From: WTJY01 sp045105475
GTDB taxonomy: Bacteria; Chloroflexota; Anaerolineae; Promineifilales; Promineifilaceae
Length of the DNA: 17,145 nucleotides
Assembly: GCA_045105475.1 (NCBI GenBank)
Contig: JBGCDP010000224.1
Coordinates: forward strand, 1 to 17,145
Reading direction: 5' to 3'
Shown here piece after piece: positions 8,784-14,661 of the stretch. How positions within the stretch are numbered: the stretch's first letter is position 1; each line of letters starts with the position of its first letter. Below the pieces are notes generated by a model. It had not been told where the DNA came from. It saw nothing but the letters and a program-made list of their open reading frames with translations, and made no database searches. The position numbers and the translations under genes were made by a program.

Positions 8784-8801
8784 TTAATGATAAAGCATTA
8801 A
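8784..8801. promoter_or_regulatory. Small inverted repeat in the divergent helicase/MFS intergenic region
   Basis: TTAATG (8784-8789) and CATTAA (8796-8801) form a 6-bp inverted repeat with a six-base spacer, in the 172-base region between the divergent helicase and transporter genes. The position suits an operator, but arms this short and AT-rich can arise by chance. A TATATA at 8823-8828 is a possible -10 box for the transporter. Confidence 0.2.
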
Positions 8802-8852
8802 ATTTTCGGTTTAGGCTTGCCTATATAGAAATTGAAAGTCAAAATGTTGTGA

Positions 8853-10127
8853 GTGATGATTAAAGATTCTGATTTAAAAAGTCGAGAAATTCAGCCCAGT
8901 TGGTCGTTTTCGACCCCGAAATATTTCCAATCTGGGCAAACAGGATTTCAACTCCTACTGCTCACTTTGGCAGACTTCATCGCCCGGACCGCCTACCAAA
9001 TGGGGAAGACGCCGCTACTGCCTCTTTATGCCGCTACTTTAGGCGCAGACGAAATCTATTTAGGTTTCATCGCCTCTGTTTCAACGATGACCGGTTTGGT
9101 GTTCAAACCACTCGTGGGTCTGTTGTCAGACCGTCACGGCCGCCGGTTGTGGCTTTTGATCGGGACTTTGTTTTTTATCGGGATGCCGTTTGTCTACAGG
9201 TTTGTCACAACCCCAGAGCAACTTATTGCGATACGGCTGATTCATGGATTGGCTACCGCTATTTATGGCCCTGTGAGCGTCGCAATGGTGGTGGAAATGT
9301 CGGCCGATAATCGTGCTGGGCGAGTTGGCGTTTTCAGTTTAGGGCGAACTGGAGGCTATATTTTCGGCCCTGCACTGGCCGGTTATTTTTTGCTAACTTG
9401 GCCACCGGCAGAAATTTTTACGATTATCGGTTTCTTGAGCCTATTTTCATTGATTCCATTATTGCTTTTAACCGAGACAAGTGGATCGGCTCAACCAAAA
9501 AGTATGGCTAAAGTAGACAGTAAGCGATCTTTTTTGAGTCAAGTTAAAGAAGGATTGGGCCATGCTATGGCGACTCCAGCCGTCTGGTTGGCAGGGGGCT
9601 TTGAAGCGGTAAATAACATGGTGACCTATACGGCAAAAGCATTTTTGCCGATTTATGCGCTTAGCGTCGGCCGGAATACGCTTGAAGCTGGGCTGTTTTT
9701 CACTGTGCAGCAAGGGGTCACCATGCTGGCTAAGCCAAGCCTCGGCTGGCTAAGCGACCGTTTCCCGCGTATGCGTGTGATCGGCGTCGCCGTGATCGGT
9801 TTGGCCATTGCCTTGGTCATGCTCACTTTTTCAAATAGTGTGATTGTCTTCTTTGGAGCGGCCGTGCTACTCGGGCTAGCCGAGGCAATTATTATTCCTG
9901 CTTCAACCGCTTTAGTCGCAGCCCAGATCGACCAGGCCAATACGGGAGCCGGGATAGGGCTGGTTGGCTCTTTACAGAACGGTAGCAAAATTATCGGACC
10001 GATTTTGGCCGGATTTTTAATCGCATTTGCTGGCTATGAATTCGCCTTTCGATCGATGGCGATCGGTATTGTGCTTGTATGTTTATCGGTTGGTTTTATA
10101 TTGCAACGGAGAAGCGCTCAACATTGA
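8853..10127 (+). CDS. Major facilitator superfamily (MFS) transporter, probable drug/metabolite efflux type
   Basis: A 424-residue inner-membrane secondary transporter with the usual MFS length and a hydrophobicity pattern consistent with 12 membrane helices. Motif A in the loop after helix 2 reads GLLSDRHGRR (89-98), and the weaker second-half copy is GWLSDRFPRMR. A motif C-like stretch, RTGGYIFGPALAGYF (about 165-179), is typical of antiporter-type DHA1 exporters, so efflux is likelier than uptake; the substrate is unknown. The frame begins with GTG 8853 followed directly by ATG 8856; either may be used and neither has a clear ribosome binding site. The TGA stop at 10125-10127 overlaps the TTG start of the next gene, indicating translational coupling with the thioredoxin-like lipoprotein. 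Confidence 0.92.
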   Translation: MMIKDSDLKSREIQPSWSFSTPKYFQSGQTGFQLLLLTLADFIARTAYQMGKTPLLPLYAATLGADEIYLGFIASVSTMTGLVFKPLVGLLSDRHGRRLWLLIGTLFFIGMPFVYRFVTTPEQLIAIRLIHGLATAIYGPVSVAMVVEMSADNRAGRVGVFSLGRTGGYIFGPALAGYFLLTWPPAEIFTIIGFLSLFSLIPLLLLTETSGSAQPKSMAKVDSKRSFLSQVKEGLGHAMATPAVWLAGGFEAVNNMVTYTAKAFLPIYALSVGRNTLEAGLFFTVQQGVTMLAKPSLGWLSDRFPRMRVIGVAVIGLAIALVMLTFSNSVIVFFGAAVLLGLAEAIIIPASTALVAAQIDQANTGAGIGLVGSLQNGSKIIGPILAGFLIAFAGYEFAFRSMAIGIVLVCLSVGFILQRRSAQH

Positions 10128-10573
10128 ATAATCAATATTTTCTGTTAAATAAAAACGCATGGCTTTGCTTACTTTTGTTCCCTATTTTGGCGTTGTTTGC
10201 TAGCTGTCAGTCAGCTCCTGCCGAACTGCTTGAACCTGTAGCACTGCCTGTTGAAGTTGAAGCTCAAATGGGAAATGAGCCATCATCATTAGGAAAACCC
10301 CATTTGGTTATGTTCTGGTCCGCCTACTGAATTAACTGTAATAAATCGAAGCCCGTCGTGTACGAGCTTAAAGCTGAGTATGGGGAGCAGATGGAGTTTG
10401 TTTTTGTCAATATTGACGAGCCGGAGTCGCAACCAGATATGGAAAAATTCCAGTTTAGGTCTGGTACGCCCCACTTGTTGCTATTTGATAAGAATGGCGA
10501 GGTGGTGAGGCAGTGGTTTGGGACGTTTACACGCGAGCAGGTTGAGGTCATGTTCCCTACTGCTTTAAATTAA
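10124..10573 (+). CDS. Thioredoxin-like lipoprotein with in-frame TGA at the catalytic Cys position (candidate selenoprotein, UxxC)
   Basis: Read through one TGA, this is a 149-residue thioredoxin-fold lipoprotein, probably a thiol or selenol oxidoreductase outside the cytoplasmic membrane. Residues 1-27 are a lipoprotein signal with lipobox LFAS-C28. The thioredoxin fold starts at PHLVMFWSAY (59-68). The TGA is codon 69, followed by I-N-C72 and KPVVYELK, so it stands exactly where the nucleophilic Cys of FWATWCxxC stands. Downstream are the strand MEFVFVNIDE (90-99), the cis-Pro motif SGTPHLLLFD (P116), and NGEVVRQWFG. No other stop or frameshift interrupts the frame, and a SECIS-like hairpin lies 27 to 31 nt after the TGA. 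The chosen start is TTG 10124, whose bases overlap the transporter stop (TTGA); GGAGAAG (10108-10114) is its likely ribosome binding site. The alternative is a recent TGC/TGT-to-TGA nonsense mutation, which would leave two ORFs: one ending at 10330 and one from about 10358. TGA is used as an ordinary stop by the preceding gene, so general code reassignment is unlikely. Confidence 0.68.
10349..10369 (+). promoter_or_regulatory. Candidate bacterial SECIS hairpin
   Basis: AAGC (10349-10352) pairs with GCTT (10366-10369), and CGT (10354-10356) pairs with ACG (10362-10364), with one C-A mismatch between the two helices and a five-base loop CGTGT (10357-10361). The loop begins 27 nt after the TGA, and its second base is G. 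Bacterial SECIS elements are known to place a small apical loop, with a G among its first two bases, roughly 16-37 nt after the UGA. The stem is short and weak, so alone it is suggestive only; its value comes from being at the expected distance. Confidence 0.45.
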
Positions 10574-10586
10574 GCTTACGGCAAAG

Positions 10587-11999
10587 CTATTCAGCCGCGG
10601 CTACGGCGGAATCACGCAAAACGTGCATGATATGAATCCCATTTGGATTGGTCATTAGCCAATGGGCCAAAGCATCGTGCGGGAATTCGCGCCGCCATCT
10701 GCGATAGGTTTGTTGAGGCAAATTGCGATAGAAGAGAGCAACTACAATCGGCCGGTCCCCCCAATATGGCTCTGCGTAATAAAGTGTTGTCAATACGCCT
10801 GGCAATGTGCCATTTTTATACCCGACTGTGTTGTAGCGGGTGCGATTAACGGGGAATTCGTTGATGGGCCATTCAAGATGACTCCGTATTAACCGACTGG
10901 TTTCAGGGCTGCCCACCTCATCTTGAATAAGCTGAGCCATGAGCCTGCTGTAATCTTGAGCGGTCCCTTTGGTATCAAAAGTTTCAGTGAAGTCAGACTC
11001 TTTGCCAAATGGGGGCTGACTGCGTCTTTGCCAACTTTGATTGCCGATTTGGCGAAAATTTTCATCTTGTAAATAACGGTCCTGTCGATCGCTGATCATA
11101 AGGCCGTACGCAGCCGGGTTAGCTTCTAGCTCAGTTAGCTCACCTGAGTCGAGCGTGCTGACTGCTAGGAATCGGCCGAGCCAGCTGCAAGGAGCAGTAT
11201 GGTCGGTTAAGCCTAGATCTTGAACCGTTTGCTCAATACGCTCCTGCCCCAGCATGTCGTGAAAATAGTCGGCCGCTGCGTTCGAGCTATGGCGGATCAT
11301 CATCCATGCGACATCATCCTGGGTTAGTTCCTTGCCATCAAATTCCTCTAGAGCATCAAAATGAGCGCCTAGATCTGATCCTGGCAAATACCACTGATTA
11401 AGCTCATCGCGGCTAACAATCTGGTTGGGGTTAAACTCCCCCGTTTCAACCCCTTGTGCCCAAGCCACAAGTTGGACCATCTTGCTCACGGAAGCGAGAG
11501 GCATCGGGCTGTCGGCATTATGGTAAAAACCGATCCCTTCATAATCGACTTGAAAAACAACGACGCTCACGTCATTTGGATTGGAGTAGATATAGTCGAT
11601 TGCCGGCCGTGCGCTTTCTGGAACCAACTCATCAGCGATAGGGGGTAGCTCCCACACATAGTTTGTTTCAACATCTGGCAAAACGAGGGGCAAGCTCTGG
11701 CCGCATGGGGTTGATGGGTTTTGAATGATGAATGGTGTAGGGGAAAGGGTTGGGGTTAGCGTAATTTCAACTGTTGGTGGCAGTGGTAAGGTTGGTGTGG
11801 TTATTGGCTCTGAGTCAGTTAGACCCTCGCCTGCCGCTTCTGCAACGTCTTCAGCCGTATTAGCCCCATTTTCTAGAGTGAGTTGGGCAGGTGGGATGGG
11901 ATCTTGATCTACCGTTTGTTGTTGGCAGCTGGCTGCAATCAATAGCGCAAGAATGCAGAGAAGAAGCGTGGATGAGATAGGTGTTTTCGGCCGAGGCAT
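10587..11999 (-). CDS. Class A beta-lactamase-like serine hydrolase lipoprotein
   Basis: A 470-residue exported lipoprotein of the serine beta-lactamase/penicillin-binding-protein fold (Beta-lactamase2-like). The signal peptide ends in lipobox LIAAS-C25 (25 being the lipidated Cys). A Pro/Thr-rich linker (about 66-90) follows, then the catalytic domain (about 130-465). Active-site motifs: SxxK as SVSK (170-173), the SDN-like triad as SSN (238-240), and KTG as KNG (395-397). The family covers beta-lactamases, D,D-peptidases and uncharacterised hydrolases. Lipid anchoring, the linker, and the SSN and KNG variants fit a cell-wall-acting or unknown esterase role at least as well as antibiotic resistance. 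It is a single gene convergent with the thioredoxin-like gene, 13 bases apart. Possible promoter on the minus strand: TTGCTC and TATGCT 16 bases apart, about 35 bases before ATG 11999. No clear ribosome binding site is seen. Confidence 0.88.
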   Translation of the reverse strand: MPRPKTPISSTLLLCILALLIAASCQQQTVDQDPIPPAQLTLENGANTAEDVAEAAGEGLTDSEPITTPTLPLPPTVEITLTPTLSPTPFIIQNPSTPCGQSLPLVLPDVETNYVWELPPIADELVPESARPAIDYIYSNPNDVSVVVFQVDYEGIGFYHNADSPMPLASVSKMVQLVAWAQGVETGEFNPNQIVSRDELNQWYLPGSDLGAHFDALEEFDGKELTQDDVAWMMIRHSSNAAADYFHDMLGQERIEQTVQDLGLTDHTAPCSWLGRFLAVSTLDSGELTELEANPAAYGLMISDRQDRYLQDENFRQIGNQSWQRRSQPPFGKESDFTETFDTKGTAQDYSRLMAQLIQDEVGSPETSRLIRSHLEWPINEFPVNRTRYNTVGYKNGTLPGVLTTLYYAEPYWGDRPIVVALFYRNLPQQTYRRWRREFPHDALAHWLMTNPNGIHIMHVLRDSAVAAAE

Positions 12000-12101
12000 A
12001 AGGATTTACAAAAAGCTTTTCACAGTTTTGCTAAGCATAGTCGCTCTTTTAAATAGAGCAAAATGACTCTACTGCCGTTAATGGCCTTTCGTTAAGCAGG
12101 T

Positions 12102-12144
12102 AAAAAAAAAGCCGCTACTGAATATAAAAAGTCAGTAGCGGCTT
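12102..12144 (-). terminator. Rho-independent terminator of the SCP-2 gene
   Basis: A perfect 13-bp inverted repeat (12109-12121 with 12132-12144) with a ten-base loop. Read on the minus strand, it is followed by a run of nine Ts (complement of 12102-12110, the last two also pairing in the stem). It begins 20 bases after the SCP-2 stop and lies upstream of the serine hydrolase gene, so it insulates the two units. Confidence 0.93.
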
Positions 12145-12164
12145 GAAAAGATTCAAGTCTAGAA

Positions 12165-12482
12165 TTAGCCAAATAGATTTTGGATTTTCATGACAGCTGA
12201 CATATCGCCATCAACTTTGACCTTGCCACCCATGAAAGCCATCATCGGATTAAGCTCGCCGGTGGTCATTGCCACAAAATCATCTGAATCCATGCTAATG
12301 GTTGCACTGAGATCATCGCCTAAGCCATCCTCAACTGTCATTTTCCCATCAGCAATTTTGATGGTTTTCTGGGTTTCTTCATCACCAGATAAATCCCATC
12401 CGATTGTTACATTAATGTCGGCCGCTGCGCCTGCATCAAGCCGTGAAGGCATTGCTTCAAATACTTCTGCTGCTGTTGTCAT
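12165..12482 (-). CDS. Stand-alone SCP-2 sterol-transfer-like domain protein
   Basis: A 105-residue protein that is almost entirely one SCP-2 domain (lipid or hydrophobic-ligand-binding fold). Typical features are the start FEAMPSRLDAGAAADINVTIGWDLSG, the central KIADGKMTVEDG, the motif SATISMDSDDFVAMTTGELNPMMAFMGGKVKVDGD (about 59-93) and the end MKIQNLFG. It has no signal peptide, so it is cytoplasmic. Such small SCP-2 proteins occur widely in bacteria, generally without a known ligand; a fatty acyl or isoprenoid ligand is a family-level guess. The start is supported by AGGAG seven bases before the ATG at 12480-12482. It has its own strong terminator and stands alone. Confidence 0.92.
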   Translation of the reverse strand: MTTAAEVFEAMPSRLDAGAAADINVTIGWDLSGDEETQKTIKIADGKMTVEDGLGDDLSATISMDSDDFVAMTTGELNPMMAFMGGKVKVDGDMSAVMKIQNLFG

Positions 12483-12646
12483 ATTGTTTCTCCTGAAAGA
12501 TTGCTTGTCTGGCTACTGTTCTTTCAAAGATAATGGCCGATCTAACAACCGGCTTGGTCGGAGCTAAACGAATTAACTTTGCTCCTGTAAAAATCGGGAT
12601 AAATCCGAAAAATGAAAGGTGAGCCTATGATACTTAAGTTGAAATT

Positions 12647-12685
12647 TTACAGATGTCGGCCGTTGTGGCAAAACATCTTGTAAAT
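12647..12685 (-). terminator. Weak hairpin downstream of the ABC permease gene
   Basis: The arm 12647-12657 (TTTACAGATGT) pairs with 12674-12685 (ACATCTTGTAAA) with one bulged base, around a 16-base loop. On the minus strand it lies about 20 bases after the permease stop, but what follows is only AATTTC-like and not a clean T-run. It is either a poor terminator or a 3'-end-stabilising structure. Confidence 0.35.
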
Positions 12686-12704
12686 TGATTATTTTGCTGA
12701 CCGA

Positions 12705-13538
12705 TTAGTCTTCGTTCAAAATCATATCGCGTGAGCTAAAAAAGTCGGCCGCGAGTAAAAACAGAATGGAAGCAAAAACTAAGAGCAGTGCGGGGGCTAG
12801 CGCTTGGGGACCTGTGAAGTATCCATCGAGAACGGCAGCGAGTATCGCCTTAAACGGCCAAAACAACCCGCTAAACAGGTTGCTAACGGATGTCATGACC
12901 GATCCTGTCAAAAAGTCAGCCACTGTCAAAAGCACGTTGCTAAAGCTTGAAATTGCGTTGTTAGCGGCTCCTGGCTGCGAGTTGCTGCGCATGAGATCGG
13001 CTACCCATGTGAGTGTGGCACCATTGTCGTCTCCAATAACGATCGACAAGGCCAAAAGACCGAATATCCATACACGTGACCAGCCGTAGGCGACAAAGTC
13101 AGATGCCTGCAGGGCAATAACGGCCGCAAACACGTTTAAAGATAGCCAGATGGGTGGAATTTCCAAAACCCGGCCGACGGTTAGTTCTGGCGCATTTCGG
13201 ATAAGCACAACGGCCGCCATTAATAATTGCAATATCATGGCAAAGATTAGGGCGGTAATCATCACGGCCGCCAGAAATTCGACACGGCTTTCTAGCCGCA
13301 CAAAAAACGGATAGCTTTTGGCCTCGTTTGCTTTTGAGGCAACGGTTAAGGTCGCAAAAAATGAAACGAGTAGCCCAAAAAAGCCGATAATCAGAATGAA
13401 GTATTCCGGTTCAGGCGCCCGCTGAAAAAAGGTAAGCCAGTAAAAAGCGAATCCAGCCAGCAGATAAACGAGGCTAGACATCGAGTTGATGAGCCGATAG
13501 AGCAGATAGGAAATCAAGGTGGTGATTCTTTGAATCAT
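12705..13538 (-). CDS. ABC transporter permease (multi-pass membrane protein)
   Basis: A 277-residue, very hydrophobic protein with about six to seven predicted membrane segments by eye (about 20-36, 45-67, 89-114, 128-145, 153-168, 205-232, 245-267). I recognise no specific family motif. It is called a permease because its ATG (13536-13538) overlaps the stop codon of the preceding ABC ATPase by four bases (ATGA), a tight coupling typical of the two halves of an ABC-2-like transporter. The length fits ABC-2 permeases. The transported substrate is unknown. A GDDN stretch after the fifth segment and a long amphipathic region at about 180-210 are visible. Export rather than import is likely, since no binding protein is nearby. 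Confidence 0.8.
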   Translation of the reverse strand: MIQRITTLISYLLYRLINSMSSLVYLLAGFAFYWLTFFQRAPEPEYFILIIGFFGLLVSFFATLTVASKANEAKSYPFFVRLESRVEFLAAVMITALIFAMILQLLMAAVVLIRNAPELTVGRVLEIPPIWLSLNVFAAVIALQASDFVAYGWSRVWIFGLLALSIVIGDDNGATLTWVADLMRSNSQPGAANNAISSFSNVLLTVADFLTGSVMTSVSNLFSGLFWPFKAILAAVLDGYFTGPQALAPALLLVFASILFLLAADFFSSRDMILNED

Positions 13539-14410
13539 TGGCGTACCACCTTGGCATAAATCTCATTGAGCGAAGTTTCGGGCCGTTCGATGCGCAGCAC
13601 ATCGTATCCGGCCGAAAGTAGCAGGCGTAGTACGTCACGTCGTAACGGAATGGCGCCTGCGCCGAGCTCAACTGAGCGTTCGAGGACTTTAATGTCTGGA
13701 TTTAACGATTCAAGCAGTGAGCGAATATCGTGCAATTCGCTGTCACACAAAATGCGGGTAACAGTTTGAGACTCACGTGCTTTGGCAAACGAGGACTGAT
13801 AAACGATTTGCCCATGTGACATGATGGCGATATTGGTACAGATCGCTTTGACCTCATTGAGTCGATGGGAGCTCATGATGATCGTTTTGCCTTGCTCACG
13901 TAGCATGCGCAAAATCGATTGAATTTCTTGCTGCCCCATCGGGTCAAGCCCGTCTCCGGGTTCATCGAGCACGAGGATATCTGGATTGCCCAGCAATGCT
14001 TGAGCTAAACCGATGCGCTGACGCATCCCTTTTGAGCATTGTTTGATTTTGTGGCTGCTGGCTGACACCATGCCGACGAGCTGTAGGCTCTGCTGCACGG
14101 CGGCCGGGACTTCGTTCGAACCAAAGCCGCTCATGGCCGCCATCATTGATAAATATTGACGCACCGCCATCTTTTCAGGGAAGTGGAGCCGCTCTGGCTT
14201 AAAGCCGATTGTTGGCCATTTCTCTCCCGTCGGCCGGATTGTGCCTGAATCTTGAGGCAATAGGCCGGTTAACACGCGAAAAAGCGTCGTTTTACCTGCC
14301 CCATTAGGGCCAAGCACGCCTAAGATCTCTCCACGGTTTAGGTTAAGCGAAACATTGTTAAGCACCTTGAACGAATTGAAATGTCGAGTTAGGTTTTGGA
14401 TCTGTAGCAC
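13535..14410 (-). CDS. ABC transporter ATP-binding protein (ABC-2 exporter type)
   Basis: A 291-residue ATPase that powers the membrane protein encoded right after it. Motifs: Walker A GPNGAGKT (34-41), ABC signature CSKGMRQRIGLAQ (125-137), Walker B ILVLDE (145-150), D-loop GLDP (154-157) and switch His in SSHRLNEV (H182). The Q-loop region reads GFKPERLHFPEKM, as is common in ABC-2 ATPases of the CcmA/NatA group. Residues about 212-291 form the extra C-terminal domain of this group, ending in ETSLNEIYAKVV. The residue after DEP is G where T is usual (DEPGDGLDP), a mild departure outside the catalytic residues. The start is GTG at 14408-14410 with AAGGAT as ribosome binding site. Neighbours do not reveal the substrate. 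Confidence 0.93.
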   Translation of the reverse strand: MLQIQNLTRHFNSFKVLNNVSLNLNRGEILGVLGPNGAGKTTLFRVLTGLLPQDSGTIRPTGEKWPTIGFKPERLHFPEKMAVRQYLSMMAAMSGFGSNEVPAAVQQSLQLVGMVSASSHKIKQCSKGMRQRIGLAQALLGNPDILVLDEPGDGLDPMGQQEIQSILRMLREQGKTIIMSSHRLNEVKAICTNIAIMSHGQIVYQSSFAKARESQTVTRILCDSELHDIRSLLESLNPDIKVLERSVELGAGAIPLRRDVLRLLLSAGYDVLRIERPETSLNEIYAKVVRQ

Positions 14411-14469
14411 AACCTATCCTTGAATTTAGTGATTGCTATTGAATTTGTCGGAAACATAATCCCCAATAG

Positions 14470-14498
14470 ATTTTGAGACTAAAAAGTGTACCAGTCAA
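14470..14498 (-). promoter_or_regulatory. Candidate sigma70-type promoter for the ABC operon
   Basis: On the minus strand, TTGACT (complement of 14493-14498) and CAAAAT (complement of 14470-14475) are 17 bases apart, matching five of six and four of six consensus bases. Transcription would start about 50 bases before the GTG at 14410. Confidence 0.45.
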
Positions 14499-14623
14499 AG
14501 GGGCAATGACCAATAAAAGCTAAGGAAATAAGTATTATTGAGATTGCAGCTAGTTACGAGCGACCTATCAGGCATAACCACCCTTATATTTTTAGGTGTC
14601 TTGTCTGTGTTTTCCCTACATTT

Positions 14624-14637
14624 TTCACGCGCGTGAA
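14624..14637. promoter_or_regulatory. Perfect 14-bp palindrome, probable operator at the glycoside hydrolase promoter
   Basis: TTCACGCGCGTGAA is a perfect palindrome ending ten bases before the -10 box at 14648, so it covers the place where a -35 box would be. A dimeric regulator bound there would control RNA polymerase directly, as repressor or as activator. I did not see a second copy in the window. Confidence 0.55.
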
Positions 14638-14644
14638 TCGAGCC

Positions 14645-14653
14645 TGCTATAAT
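14645..14653 (+). promoter_or_regulatory. Extended -10 promoter (TGC-TATAAT) of the glycoside hydrolase/glycosyltransferase unit
   Basis: TG (14645-14646) one base before a perfect TATAAT (14648-14653) makes an extended -10 promoter, which can work with little or no -35 box; none is visible. ATG follows after only eight bases (14662), so the mRNA would be leaderless or nearly so, and no ribosome binding site fits. Confidence 0.7.
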
Positions 14654-14661
14654 CCCCGCCT

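Noticed and set aside
9653..9988. Antisense open frame inside the MFS gene, and similar antisense frames in the helicase and beta-helix genes
   Set aside because: They lie opposite strongly recognised proteins and show no family resemblance, signal or ribosome binding site.
10328..10330. In-frame TGA read as an ordinary nonsense mutation (pseudogene)
   Set aside because: Not excluded, but placed second. The stop falls exactly on the one codon where selenocysteine would be expected, the downstream frame is intact for 81 codons with conserved motifs, and a SECIS-like hairpin is at the proper distance.
10328..10330. General reassignment of TGA as a sense codon (Trp or Gly)
   Set aside because: The MFS gene directly upstream ends in TGA, and all other genes use TGG for Trp and have no internal TGA.
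10574..10586. Short hairpin between the convergent thioredoxin-like and serine hydrolase genes as a terminator
   Set aside because: The arms are only about five bases (AGCTT/AAGCT) and no T-run follows on either strand.
12560..12585. Imperfect 26-bp palindrome upstream of the SCP-2 gene (GGAGC ... GCTCC)
   Set aside because: Only the outer five pairs are continuous, the inner part has several mismatches, and no promoter elements could be placed around it.
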